A DNA stretch of 64,000 nt from Rhynchopus sp. YZ270_cl-10 (GCA_964035575.1 OZ037919.1:558001-622000), one strand, 5' to 3'. Shown: positions 1 to 10,104, numbered from the stretch's first letter. The notes: generated by a model from the letters alone, not told the origin. A program made the numbers and translations.

Positions 1-586
1 AGGTGTCACTACTCGTGTCAACTCTACCTTCAACGGCAGAGAGACGTTTTAGTTTATTGAAAATAATCAAAATAAGGATGAAGTCTCATATGACGGATGC
101 CTCTCTCTTGTACATCTGTTTGATTAAACAACACAAAGAGACCCTCAGTGAGGGGGGATTGATGAAATTCTCCATCGTTTTGCTGGTTTTAGTCAGGAAA
201 GTGCAGCTGTAATAGCACTTGTGCTGGGGAAGGGATCACGCGCAAATCGCAAATTTTTTTTGACCACTCAGTACCAGGGATTCACCCCCCACGAACTAGC
301 TTCTCTCCGGCGGAAAATTTTTTTTGACCTATTTTAAGCACTAGTAAAAAAGCAAAAATTTCGGGTTTTTTGGCATTTCGCCACGATCAGGAAAAAACGA
401 TGGCGATAGCGAACGCCCTGATCATTCCTCTAACCATTATCATGTACGACAGGGAACGTACCTAGATGGCCTTCTTGATGGCCGCGGTCAACGAAAAAAA
501 ATGATGACCCAGTAGATTAGTTGAGGAAAAATTGGTGGCAAAACGTTTGTACAGTTTATTTGTTTTGCGCTGAGGTTTCTTGACGT
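1..586. other. Left-edge non-coding region
   Basis: No coding region with convincing composition is seen. The stretch is AT-rich with runs of T. Its right part (about 590-640) holds 'gggtattagggtgg' followed by an 'aactggtttt' motif, which reappears in inverted orientation near 7240-7310 on the other side of the LINE. This may be host repeat sequence split or flanked by the LINE. Confidence 0.5.
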
Positions 587-621
587 ATGTTTTGCCGTTG
601 CAGCAGGGTATTAGGGTGGTT

Positions 622-685
622 AAAAAAACTGGTTTTGAAAACCAGTTTTTCCAAAAACTGGTTTTCAAAAAAAAAAAAAAAACAG
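622..685. repeat. Palindromic AACTGGTTTT hairpins plus A-run
   Basis: The motif AACTGGTTTT and its complement AAAACCAGTT alternate three to four times, giving two overlapping hairpins, followed by a run of about 16 A. It lies just before the LINE 5' region and may be the older sequence into which the LINE inserted. Confidence 0.6.
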
Positions 686-817
686 AGAAATCTGGAGGGG
701 AAAAAAAACCTCACCCTCGTCACCAGAGTCCACACATCAAAACTATCGTCACTATTACATTCTAAGCAATTACCTTACCGATCTGCGACAGCCTGCCTCC
801 ACGCGGCGGACTTGGGC

Positions 818-2389
818 ATGGAGGACCTCCATGGCGAAAGAAGCGAAGCAGCAACGGCCGGGATGCACACCCTCCGTCAAGAGGACTGGGACACAGAGGT
901 CCTAAACCCCACCACCTTCCAACAACGTTACAGGAGCGGGAACCCGGAGCAGCGAGGCTTTATTGCGCTGCTGAAGCTAGCCGACGCAGACACCTACCTT
1001 GCGTCAAAGAACGCGGTCCCACCGAACGGACCAGTCATCGCCATCGCCACCACCGCCCCAATACAGGGACACAAAGCGCACAGCACGCAGGAGTGCATTG
1101 TGCAGAAGCCGAACGGGGAGTGCTACCTCAAAAAGGTGCACCTGTTTGTGTTGTCCTCCACCGCCCCCAACTACAAGAACAACATCCCCTCTTTCGGGGC
1201 ATCCAACACGCACCAGCTGGAGGAGATAAAGCTGGAAGTCCTCGACGAGGCAGTAGCCGCCAACCCGGAATGGCTAACGAAACCGCTCGACACCGCACGC
1301 AAGTTCCTCAACGGGCTCAGTGCAGATGTAGCCAGCGTGCGCCCTGCAGGGGAGCGCCGCATCACCGCCACCGTATCCCTGAGAAAGCCGCTGAGGGAGA
1401 TGTCAGGACAATCTGGTGTCATCGTCAGACCCAAAGCCGTCACCAACGAGCCCGTAGTCTGGCTCCCACCCACTGCCACCCTCGCAGACGCCATCACGTT
1501 TGCTACAAAACACGCAGGACGGCTAATAAAGTCAACCAAAGCATTTGGCATCGTCACCGAACGGGAGCACATCACAGCGGCCTGGACAGAGATTGGGAAG
1601 CCAGAGATGGCCACCGAGAGACACTTCGTGCTGACAGGGATGCACTACCTCACACACCCCGAGGCCCTAGTGGGGGCCCTCAGCACAAATGGCATTGTCT
1701 GCTCCGTCATAGCTCACCAACAAGCGGGTACTACACAGATGGTCAAAATCCGAACCCAACAGACGCTCCCCCAATTCTTCTTATTCAACAACAGAAACAT
1801 CACCACGCGAGAAGTCTCCACCTCCCACAAGCTCCGCAGGCCAAAGAAGAAGAGACCCGCCGCCAAACCCACCACCTTTGTAAACAACCTGGCAAACAAC
1901 ACCACAGCATGGAGCAACGTCGTCAGAGGCTCCAACAGCAACGCAGCGCCTGCACCAGCCGCCGCAGCCGCACCATCCGCAACAACAGCCACCGTCGATG
2001 CAGCAAGCAGGGCCGCCACCTCCCAGAACGCCACCAACATCTCCTCACTGCGGAACGACTTCGCAGCGAAGATGTCGCAGATGAGCGACACCCAAAAAAA
2101 CCTAAATTCACAAATTCACAACAACAAAGGCGCTATAGAGGAACTGCAGCGCAACGTAACAGAACTTTTGACGATGCAAAGGGACCTTCAGACCGGTCTG
2201 CAAGGGCTACAGGCCAGCTTCAACGACCTGACGTCCCGGCTTCCGGGACTAATTGCAGAAGCAATTGCCACCAAAACTCGAATGCCAAAGGACGCGACGG
2301 AAGACGGACGAGACGGACGAAGCGAACGAGACGGCAGAGACAGACGAGCTCCCAGAACACCACCATCCGCCAAAAAAGCGAGACGTTGA
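818..2389 (+). CDS. LINE ORF1, putative nucleic-acid-binding protein with coiled coil
   Basis: The reading frame is open from 587, but the first part reads through the A-run and flanking repeat. The ATG at 818 (MEDLHGERS) is the more plausible start and gives about 523 residues. No retroviral-type zinc knuckle is visible. The central region is mixed alpha/beta in character. A low-complexity Ala/Pro/Asn stretch (around nt 1930-2040) is followed by a predicted coiled coil with heptad-like Leu spacing (nt 2050-2250, e.g. IEELQRNVTELLTMQRDL). The C-terminus is strongly basic (ERDGRDRRAP and KKARR), suiting RNA binding. It ends at TGA 2387-2389, and the ORF2 frame (-1) runs open beneath it. The assignment rests on position and composition; I did not recognise a named ORF1 family. 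Confidence 0.75.
   Translation: MEDLHGERSEAATAGMHTLRQEDWDTEVLNPTTFQQRYRSGNPEQRGFIALLKLADADTYLASKNAVPPNGPVIAIATTAPIQGHKAHSTQECIVQKPNGECYLKKVHLFVLSSTAPNYKNNIPSFGASNTHQLEEIKLEVLDEAVAANPEWLTKPLDTARKFLNGLSADVASVRPAGERRITATVSLRKPLREMSGQSGVIVRPKAVTNEPVVWLPPTATLADAITFATKHAGRLIKSTKAFGIVTEREHITAAWTEIGKPEMATERHFVLTGMHYLTHPEALVGALSTNGIVCSVIAHQQAGTTQMVKIRTQQTLPQFFLFNNRNITTREVSTSHKLRRPKKKRPAAKPTTFVNNLANNTTAWSNVVRGSNSNAAPAPAAAAAPSATTATVDAASRAATSQNATNISSLRNDFAAKMSQMSDTQKNLNSQIHNNKGAIEELQRNVTELLTMQRDLQTGLQGLQASFNDLTSRLPGLIAEAIATKTRMPKDATEDGRDGRSERDGRDRRAPRTPPSAKKARR
2095..2101 (+). promoter_or_regulatory. Candidate -1 frameshift heptamer A AAA AAC in ORF1
   Basis: The bases AAAAAAC are phased so that the ORF1 codons are CAA AAA AAC, which is the X XXY YYZ arrangement used by known -1 frameshift sites. 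A -1 slip enters the frame that stays open through the 2A-like motif into ORF2. No downstream pseudoknot was worked out. The ORF1 coiled coil lies after this site, so a slip here would replace it. Function is inferred only. Confidence 0.35.
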
Positions 2390-2391
2390 CA

Positions 2392-5300
2392 ACTCACCTC
2401 CACCTATCACATTCCCTAAACACCCCCTCCTTGCTTAAATACCTATCCACAACGGTACTACTTCTACTTGTGATAGCAGGGATACATCCGAATCCGGGTC
2501 CGCTGAGATGTCTCTGTTGGAACATCAACGGACTCACTGACACTAAGAGAGCTGAAATAAGGCGGCACATAACCAAGAAGGAGTACGACATTGTCATGCT
2601 CCAAGAACTGAAGGCGAGCGGACAAGCCAATACGTTCAAGATCGACGGCTACCGCAGCTACACCCGCAAAAGAACGGAAGGCCGTACCAAAAAAACCAGT
2701 GAAACACATGGAGGCGGGATAGTAACACTGGTGCGTGACAAACATCCAACCCAAGTCCACACGTTCTCGAAGTGGAAAGTCACCGAACGGCTCGACGTCA
2801 CAGTGCACGGTATACGCTTTGTCAATGTATATCGGCCAAGCGCAGTGGGGGAGCAAAAAAAAAGACATACGCAAAGATGACTTCGACTGCGAAGACCTCC
2901 CCACCGAACAAGTAGTGATAGCTGGAGACCTCAACGCCCATCATGCGCAGTGGAGCAAGGCGATCCCGAACAAAACCGGCACAAAAATCCACGACTGGGT
3001 CGGTAACACTGACGGCATGCAAATCTGGAATGACCCCCAAACTGCGACAAGGATTGGAAAATCCAAAACTTCACCAGACGTGGTCATAGCGAAAGGTGAC
3101 AATAACAAAGACGAGACAAGAAAATGGCCGATCAAATGGCGGGTTCTAGATAACGGCTTATCGGACCATCTCCCAATGGAATTCGAGATTGACAGCACCA
3201 CACCACCTCCACCGAAGTACTCGAACATCAAACGGAGCGGGAAAACCCTGTGGGATTGGAACAGGGCCAGGTGGAGTGACTACACTGCAGAACTTGAGCG
3301 AAGTGCTGATGCAACCCTAAAGTGGCACAACCCCGCGACAGCGTATGCGAAGTGGGCTGGCATGGTGAGAAACGTGGCACGACGACACATCCCGACGCAT
3401 CGACGACGGCAAGCTAAGCGAAGGTGGTGCACAGGTGCAGTACGCAAAGCAATGAAGCGCCGAGACCAGAAGATCGCGCAACTGCAGAAGCAGACAACAC
3501 CACCCACACAAAATGATAGTGACTCCCTCAGCTGCCTAAAACAAAATGTGGCCACGGAAATCCGCGACAGCAAACGCACGATATGGGAGGCAAGGTGCGA
3601 CAAGGCTGCGGGGTCCTCACACATCTACCACCTACTACGCGAACTGGACGGCAGAGCCGATAAGTCGCAGCAGTACCCACTGACGGAGAACGGCACCACC
3701 ATCACCGACAACACAGCCAAAGCGAACATATTTGGTAGGCACTACTCAGACGTGAGCCGCAAAGACCCCACAGACACGGAGGACGTAGCCACAACACCGA
3801 CGGACGTCCCATACCACGAATCAGAGCGTGCCTTTACAATGCAGGAGCTCAACACCATCGTGAACAACCTGGAAGACAACAAAACACCAGGCATGGACAA
3901 CATACACAACGAGATGCTACGACACATGGGACCGGAGGCGAGGAAGGGTCTCCTGCGTATCATGAACCTCTCGTGGAGTAGTGGCACACTCCCACTGGAA
4001 TGGACGACTTCTCTACTGATGCCCATCCACAAGCCTTCGAAACCGGACCACCTCCCTGCTTCGTACAGACCAATTGCACTGACGAGTACAGTGAGCAAGG
4101 TGCTCGAGCGCATGATCGGACACCGCCTACACCAGCTCATGGAAGACCCTGATGAGCAGTTCCCTAACCTCCACAAGGCCCAAGCAGGTTTCAGGAAAAA
4201 GAGATCCACGATCGACAGCATCGCACTGGTAACGCAACTGGCCAAGGACACAGTAGAGGAAGGACGCAGTGCAATCCTCCTCAAAGTCGACCTAGAGAAG
4301 GCGTACGACCGCCTCAAACGCAGTGCCATCCTACAACACCTGCACGACTTCCCACTCACGTACCAGAAATGGATTGGTGCATACCTCAGCAACAGACGAG
4401 CAGCGGCGACCGTGGCAGGTCACGTCAGCGAGTTCTACGACATGGAGGAGGGCGTACCCCAAGGCACAGTGCTCTCCCCCCTACTCTTCAACGTAGTCAT
4501 GGCAAACCTGGCGAAAACCCTAGAGTGCGTGGACGGGCATGTGTGCATGTACGCCGACGACCTCGCAATCCTGTGCATTGGCAACAACACCGACGAAGCC
4601 GCTTTATCCGCACAAAAGGCTATCGAAGTACTTGAACGTGAACTCCCCCCAATGGGCCTCCGAATCTCCACCGACGACGACAAAACGAACCTCCTAGCCT
4701 TCACCACCAAGAAAGACCCCAACAACGTCAGAGACAAGCAATTCGCAGTGCACTACAGCAATGGGAAACGCGTGCCTACAACCCGACTGACACAGTACCT
4801 CGGCATCCTAATAGATGACGAATGCAACATGATACAACACATGGAATCAGTGTGCACAAAGTACAAACAACGACTCTCCGTACTGTACGCACTAGGAGGC
4901 GAGGACTGGGGTGCGGAAGCAGACACCATGCGACAAGTGTACATGACATATGTGCTGCCCGTGCTCACCTACGGGATAGGAGTGTGGGGACACGCACTGC
5001 TCAAGAAGAACCGAACCCATCTTGAGACCCTCCACCACGGCGCAGCCAGACTGATCACCGGCTGTCTACGCACCACAGCGACGGAGAACCTTCTCTGGGA
5101 GGCGAACCTACGATCAATCGCTGAAATTGCACAAGCGGAAGGAGCAAAGCTGTACGAGCGCGCCAACCGCATACATGACTCGCCCGCGTACACCGCCGTG
5201 CAGTCAACCAAAAAACACTCCAACACTACATGGCTTAGAGCAGCCACGAACACCGTTGAGGAAACAAAGATGTACACTCAGCACACAACTCGGAGCACCA

Positions 5301-6355
5301 TTGCGCTCCACTACCCTGTGCCCCCCTGGCAATGGGAGGAAGTACAGGATAAGCTTACGCTGCACCCCACCATCCCAGGAGTCCTCCGAGCGGACTCTAA
5401 ACAAACCAAAGAGGAAGCTCTGGAAAAAACGCAGGAGGCCCTCGACAAGCTACCCCAGTACGACTACAGCACGTACACCGACGGATCACTGTCCGACACG
5501 AACATCGGCGGGGCGGGATGTGCAGTGACGGACGCTGACGACAACATGATCCACGTCTTCGGCAAGGGGGCAGGCAGGCGATGCGTGGCCTACCAAGCCG
5601 AGCAGACGGCAATCCGTGAGGCACTCACCGACCTTGCAAACCGCACCACTACCACCAAACACGCGAGAGTGGCGATCCTCACAGACAGCCAGTCCTCAAT
5701 CCGCGCCCTAGAGGGAGGACCACAGAAGGCTGTCGAGCATTCACTGCACGACATATGGCGTGCGATACACACACTCACGCGCAAAGGAGTACGCGTAGAC
5801 TTCCAGTACGTCCCAAGCCATATCGGCCTACCTGGAAACGAAGCTGCGGACAAAGAGGCAAAGCGGCACGCGAACGCCATGGTACCACAGCTGGAACCCA
5901 TAGCGATGATGACGGCCGCCTCTCAGATCAAGAGGGTGGCAGCGCAGCTCACCGTCACACCCACCGAAGACAGCGCATATGCGTGCCAGCACACCGACGC
6001 CAAAGCGAAGACGAAGATACAACTCCGCCACCCGCAACTCCGCCCACAACGACTGACACGTAAGGGAGCGCGTGAGATGAGACTCCTGCGCACAAGACGA
6101 CACCCCCTCCTGTACACGGACAGGAGCCACAACGACACCCCCAACTGCAAGGCGTGCGGAAAGGCGAATGTGACGGCGAAGCACCTTCTGAAGCAATGCC
6201 CCAAGCTCACCGACAAAAGAGCCAACCTGTGCAGCAACACCTCGTGGGGAACACTCCTCACACAACACCCAGCAGTGGTCCTGGAATTTTTGGTGTCCTC
6301 CGGATTGTCTGATGACACTCTGAGTGACCTTCTGAGGCCAACTGTAACGAACTGA
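2392..6355 (+). CDS. LINE ORF2: APE endonuclease, reverse transcriptase, RNase H, CCHC knuckle (one frame break)
   Basis: The N-terminal part is in the frame -1 to ORF1 and has no ATG between the ORF1 stop and the endonuclease. It carries a hydrophobic stretch and NPGP (2491-2502), then APE motifs WNING, LQELKA, VNVYRP, AGDLNAHH and SDHLPMEFE. RT motifs follow: YRPIALTS, QAGFRKKRST, VDLEKAYDRL, GVPQGTVLSPLLFN, YADD (4550-4561) and QYLGILID. RNase H has YTDGS (about 5474), AEQTAI, LTDSQSS and SHIGLPGNEAADKEA, the D-E-D-D set. A CxxC...H....C knuckle lies near 6145-6200. All catalytic motifs look intact. Between VNVYRP and AGDLNAHH the frame changes within a run of nine A (2855-2863). Eight A would keep one frame, so this looks like homopolymer gain or a sequencing indel. 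Its product would nick target DNA and prime reverse transcription there. Confidence 0.9.
2461..2502 (+). other. 2A-like peptide (AGIHPNPGP) at the ORF2 N-terminus
   Basis: The translation is LLLVIAGIHPNPGP, directly followed by LRCLCWNING of the endonuclease. The NPGP core matches 2A ribosome-skipping peptides known from viruses and from L1Tc/ingi and other APE-type LINEs. The canonical upstream Asp-x-Glu is replaced by Gly-Ile-His-Pro, so skipping activity is uncertain. The Leu-rich segment before it could instead act as a signal-like segment. Confidence 0.6.
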
Positions 6356-6759
6356 AGAGAACACAACTTTTAGCTTTATTTGCTTTTACTTTTACATTAC
6401 TCATATCAACAAGAGGATACCAACAAAAAAAGAAAACATCAAGAGAACACACCGACCAGCATGTCAGCTGATCACGGGAACCTAAAAAAGGTTTCCACTT
6501 TTGTCGTCAGGCCAGTGTCCTTAACGATGCTGCCACACCCTGAGGGGGAGGTGTGCTGTCTGTAAACCCTGTGTGGCAAACGGGGAGGTGACCTCCGTAA
6601 AACGGCAACCCGCACGTCCTAGATGTGAAAAACGGCACCAGCTGGGACACGGTCCCGGGTTTACTCTGGATAGAACAAAAAAGAGCGGCCACACTGCCTC
6701 GGCAGCGCTGAAGAGACGAGAGTGAATACCAAGTAAAAAAAAAAAAAAAAAAAAAAAAA
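6356..6759 (+). other. LINE 3' UTR and poly(A) tail
   Basis: Non-coding, with a GC-richer block (6500-6730) ending 'gaataccaagt' followed by 25 A. Placing the 3' end at the poly(A) at 6759 rather than at the A-rich patch near 6425 rests on tail length. Confidence 0.65.
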
Positions 6760-6905
6760 CCGACACTTTTCACCAGGCCTTTCTGTAAATGTCGTCCCCA
6801 GATTAGGGCGGACTCGATTTTTTCCCCCGCATTTTTTCCCCGCCTAGAACCGTGGTTGAACCACGGGAGTGCCTTTGAGAAATGGATGTTCCTTGAATTT
6901 TTTTT

Positions 6906-7145
6906 GCCTGCGGCGCCATTTTTCATTTTTTGCTCCGCAAAAAAGGGTTCGTTGAGTGGCTCTGTGGTGTAAAAAGCTAGATTTTTACACCGTACCCTCA
7001 AAAATTTTCGCCTGCGGCGCCATTTTATACAGTCCCTATGTTCCCAATGTCTACCCTGGGTCATTCAGCAGCGCTGACCCAGGGTAGACAGGGCTGAAAA
7101 ATATTTTGAGCAAAAAACAAGCTGACCTCCCCAACTTGAAATCTG
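6906..7145 (+). repeat. GCCTGCGGCGCC/GCTCCGC hairpin repeat, copy A
   Basis: The core order is 'gcctgcggcgccatttt', then 'tttttgctccgcaaaaa', then 'gggttcgttgagtg', then 'atttttacaccgtaccct', then 'cgcctgcggcgcc'. It continues as 'tccctatgttcccaatgt' and ends 'aacaagctgacc', a tail shared with copy C. It contains two three-base-loop hairpins, (C/A)TTTTTTGC-TCC-GCAAAAAAGG and CGCC-TGC-GGCG. Confidence 0.85.
7051..7087. repeat. 12-bp perfect stem-loop
   Basis: CTACCCTGGGTC and GACCCAGGGTAG pair perfectly across a 13-base loop containing GCAGCGCT. It lies in the tail of repeat copy A. The matching part of copy C (about 9440-9470) has lost most of the stem. Confidence 0.8.
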
Positions 7146-7368
7146 GATTCCTGGATAAGACACTGACCCCACCCCCGAAAAACCCGAAAAAGGTGACTGT
7201 GTCCGTCAACGGTGGAGGTTTTCGCCGGAAACACTAGTTTTCGCCACCCAGGAGAGAAAACCAGAAAAACCAGTTTTTTCCGGAATTTTGGATTTTCACC
7301 CTAATACCAGGGAAATAGCTCCATATACCGAATTATGCGACATCGCATAATTTTGGATTTTTTGGGGG

Positions 7369-7399
<31 letters not shown>

Positions 7400-7526
7400 G
7401 GATTTTTGGGCACTTTTGGGGGCCCTCGCCCGCGGGCCCCCAGATCTCCCAGATGACTGGAATGATGGAACCTTAAAATTTTCGCTCGCTGCGCTTGCAG
7501 ATGTGCCGTACCCCTTAATTTTTTTT

Positions 7527-7645
7527 TGCCTGCGGCGCCATTTTCCTTTTTTGCTCCGCAAAAAAGGGTTTGTTGAGTGACTGTGTGGTTGTAAACCAGC
7601 ATTTTTACACCGTACCCTATTTTTTTTTTCGCCTGCGGCGCCATT
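7527..7645 (+). repeat. GCCTGCGGCGCC/GCTCCGC hairpin repeat, copy B
   Basis: Same order of motifs as copy A (GCGGCGCC, GCTCCGC hairpin, 'tttttacaccgtaccct', GCGGCGCC) but with a different right flank. It is preceded by 'cgctcgctgcgcttgcag'. Confidence 0.85.
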
Positions 7646-8098
7646 TATTTTTTCCCATACGGTTAGTGGAACGTAAGGTGCAAGACCAAGCTCCGTAATA
7701 AGGGATTCCATTCCGTTTTTGGTTATCTCGCAAATTGACCTTTCGCCTCTCCACTCAGGGAGGCTTGCGCGAAGCGCAACGACCGCTTTCGACCGGGCGG
7801 AAAATAAAATTTCGTTTTCGCATAATTCCTGATTTTGGAGGAAAACCAAGCTATTTCCCTGCCTAATACCCTGGTTCAGAGATTTATACACCATAGTAGA
7901 ACTGAGGCCAAACCTCAGTTTTGAACAGTGTTTCCCACGGTGAGATTTTGGGGTGAGAAATCTCACAAAAAAAAAAAGGGTAAATTGCGATAACACGTAT
8001 ACTTTTTTTTTCGATTTGCGATAACACGTACACAAAAAGTATACGTGTTATCGCGAAAAAGTGTACGTGTTTTCGCGAACAAAAACGTACGTGTTTTC

Positions 8099-8141
8099 CC
8101 AGGTACCCAGGTACCCAGGTACCCAGGTACCTGGGTACCTG
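8099..8141. repeat. Short GGTACCC heptamer array
   Basis: About six units of a 7-bp sequence (CAGGTAC), switching to the inverted form at the right end. It is related to the long TGGGTAC satellite at 36513-36757, and both sit beside copies of the same MITE-like family. Confidence 0.8.
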
Positions 8142-8290
8142 GTTTGTCAAGGAAACCAAACTTTTTGTCACGGAAAAAGTCGTGACAGGGCACTGGGTAC
8201 TGGGTACACTGTGTACAAGGATAAAAGTCGTGAAAGAGCAACCACAGCTCCACATGACAAACACAAAAGTGTCCAGTCACGTGGGGCATT

Positions 8291-8568
8291 CATGCACTGA
8301 GGAGATAATGATCCAACAATTTACAAGAAAGATTACTTAACCTACTGCTGGAAGTTGCCAGGTCGTAGTAACACACAAAGTGTGCCTCCGTTCGGGAATA
8401 CCGGATATTCTAGAGACCAAAAAGGCCTCTTCCGCTAGTCAAGGTATAACCGAATGAACGGCCCAAGACCCCCGTGGAGAAGTTAAATGTTGTAATGCTA
8501 TCAAGTACAAACTGCGACCACTGTCTTACCCTCCTCAATGCATGGTGGAAGATGTCTTTGACAACAAA
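8291..8568 (-). mobile_element. MITE-like element, copy 1 (truncated at one end)
   Basis: This matches, in reverse orientation, the full copy at 38248-38574. One end keeps 'catggtggaagatgtctttg'; the outer part of the other end is missing past 'catgcactgaggag'. The same truncation and the same flank ('ccagtcacgtggggcatt') occur in copy 2 at 35908-36193, so copies 1 and 2 descend from one already truncated copy. Confidence 0.8.
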
Positions 8569-8627
8569 TATCCTGTACCCAGGTACCCATATTCCCAGAC
8601 CCACGCAGTACCACGTCGCAGTACTAC

Positions 8628-8768
8628 GCAAAATTTACCACCAGACCCTGTCTTCGTGCACCTTAAGTACGTAAGTCTGGTTCCCAGACCCACGCAGTGG
8701 CACATGACCGCAAGTGTGAGTGACCCACACAGAGGGATATGCAAAATTTACCACCAGACCCTGTCTTC
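8628..8768 (+). repeat. Doubled 28-bp motif GCAAAATTTACCACCAGACC...
   Basis: The 28-bp sequence beginning 'gcaaaatttaccaccagacc' occurs at 8628-8655 and 8741-8768, and inverted at 38185-38212. A preceding 'cccagacccacgcagt' is also doubled, so an approximately 113-bp unit is duplicated here. Confidence 0.8.
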
Positions 8769-8834
8769 TGAATGTCACACGTACTTTTTTTTGAACACTT
8801 TTCGCGATAACACGTACATATTTCGCTAAAAAAC

Positions 8835-8962
8835 GGGGTGCTCGCAACCGCGTTCTAGACCCCCACAGATGCTCAAAAGTGCCAAATTTTGCTTTGAATG
8901 GCCTCAAATCGTCGAAATTAGCCATTTTTGGGGCCCAAAAAAAAATTCGAGGGTCTAGGTAT
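8835..8962 (+). repeat. Dispersed repeat shared with 35572-35690
   Basis: The segment containing 'gacccccacagatgctcaaa' and 'ggcctcaaatcgtc' is found inverted at 35572-35690 with few changes. Both copies sit inside larger inverted-ended elements. Confidence 0.8.
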
Positions 8963-9282
8963 GGAGAGCGAGCACCTTAGAAGAAGGAAACACGTACATT
9001 TTTGTTCGCGATAACACGTATACTTTTTTGACCACTTTTCGCGATAACACGTACACTTTTTCGCGATAACACGTATACTTTTTGTGTACGTGTTATCGCA
9101 AATGGAAACAAAAAGTATACGTGTTATCGCAATTTGCCCAAAAAAAAAAAAAAAAAAAAGTGAGGTGAGAAATCTCACCTGCAGGAAAAAAAAAAAAAAA
9201 AAAAAATCATGGTTGAACCACGTGAGTACCATGGGGAACTGGGTTGCTGACCGCACCATCCAGGCTGTACCTCAATTTTTTT

Positions 9283-9512
9283 TTGCCTGCGGCGCCATTT
9301 TCCCTTTTTTGCTCCGCAAAAATGGGTTAGGTGTGTGACTATGTGCTGTAAAAAGATAGATTTTTACACTGTACCCTAATTTTTTTTCGCCTGCGGCGCC
9401 ATTTGTTTGATTTTTTTTTTGCTCCGCAAAAATCCCTATGTTCCCAATGTCCCTGGTCAGCAGTGCTGAGAAATTTTGGGCACAAAAACAAGCTGACCCC
9501 CCAATCTTCCAA
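9283..9512 (+). repeat. GCCTGCGGCGCC/GCTCCGC hairpin repeat, copy C
   Basis: Same motif order as copy A, including the 'tccctatgttcccaatgt' and 'aacaagctgacc' tail, with an extra GCTCCGC hairpin (about 9421). It is preceded by 'ggaactgggttgctgaccgc', a leader also found before copy D. Confidence 0.85.
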
Positions 9513-9546
9513 CGACAGTGACATTTATGTCAACAATTTTTAGAAA

Positions 9547-9757
9547 TGTTGCGTACCGTGGCTTCGCTTGGGTGCTATGCCTGCCATGACTGCCGTTTAT
9601 TTTGTAAATGTACTGAGGTTACTGATAATTCGTGTACCACGTGTGCCTGGTGCAAATATCAATGAAGTGCCGAACTCCGAGAAATTCTCATATTCCGCCG
9701 GAGGCCCCCAACTTGAGGTAAGGTGGGGACCCGGGCGCGCGAAGCGCGCCCGGGCTC
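9547..9757 (+). repeat. Dispersed repeat with GCGCGC-GAA-GCGCGC hairpin, copy 1
   Basis: This begins 'ttgcgtaccgtggcttcgc' and ends in a perfect 11-bp stem CCCGGGCGCGC-GAA-GCGCGCCCGGG (9729-9753). A close copy lies at 56343-56573, and its first motif is also present inverted near 55422-55448. It carries no coding sequence that I recognise. Confidence 0.85.
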
Positions 9758-9956
9758 GCCACACCTATACAAAAACCCGCAAAACCGCAAAATCTCACCT
9801 ATTTTCAGAGTTAGGTGAGATGCTGGGAAACACTGGTTTTGAAAAAAAAAAAAAAAATTTGCAGATTTGGAGAAAAAGTTTTTTGCATTTTTTGGGGAAC
9901 TGGGCTGCTGACCGCACCATGAATCCCGTACCATACAGGCTGTACCCAAAAAATTT

Positions 9957-10100
9957 TTGCCTGCGGCGCCATTTTTCCTTTTTTGCTCCGCAAAAAAGGG
10001 TTCGTTGAGTGACTCTGTGGTGTAAAAGGCTAGATTTTTACACCGTACCCCAATTTTTTTCCGCCTGCGGCGCCATTTTATATTATTTTTTTTTGCTCCG
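9957..10100 (+). repeat. GCCTGCGGCGCC/GCTCCGC hairpin repeat, copy D
   Basis: Same motif order as copies A to C, again preceded by 'gctgaccgcaccat'. It ends with a second GCTCCGC hairpin near 10091. Confidence 0.85.
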
Positions 10101-10104
10101 CAAA

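Larger units (their letters stand above)
690..6759 (+). mobile_element. Non-LTR retrotransposon (LINE), ingi/L1Tc-like
   Basis: A two-ORF LINE of about 6.1 kb: short 5' region, ORF1, ORF2 with APE endonuclease, reverse transcriptase, RNase H and a CCHC knuckle, a 3' UTR of about 380 bp, and a poly(A) tail of 25 A (6735-6759). This domain order is that of the I superfamily, including trypanosomatid ingi/L1Tc. The 5' end is only estimated, because no clear target-site duplication could be matched. A diverged piece resembling the 3' UTR ('ccacaccctg' followed by 'gtctgtaa') recurs near 27595-27630. ORF1 is intact and ORF2 has a single frame break in an A-run, so insertion looks recent. Confidence 0.85.
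7940..9184. mobile_element. Composite element with inverted CGATAACACGTA ends
   Basis: The left end (7940-8099) and the right end (about 9000-9184) are inverted copies. Each has a 'gtgagaaatctcac' palindrome, an A-run, 'aaattgcgataacacgta', and several further GCGATAACACGTA units in both orientations. The interior holds a truncated MITE-like copy (8291-8568), GGTACCCA heptamers, a doubled 28-bp motif (8628-8655 and 8741-8768) and a segment also found near 35.6 kb. No transposase is present, so it would be non-autonomous. The boundaries are set by where the inverted match stops; no target duplication was identified. Confidence 0.6.

Noticed and set aside
1093-2391. Independent gene in the frame overlapping ORF1
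   Set aside because: The frame is rich in Arg/Gln/His with no domain and looks like a shadow of ORF1. Only its 3' part, near the 2A-like motif, is likely to be translated as ORF2.
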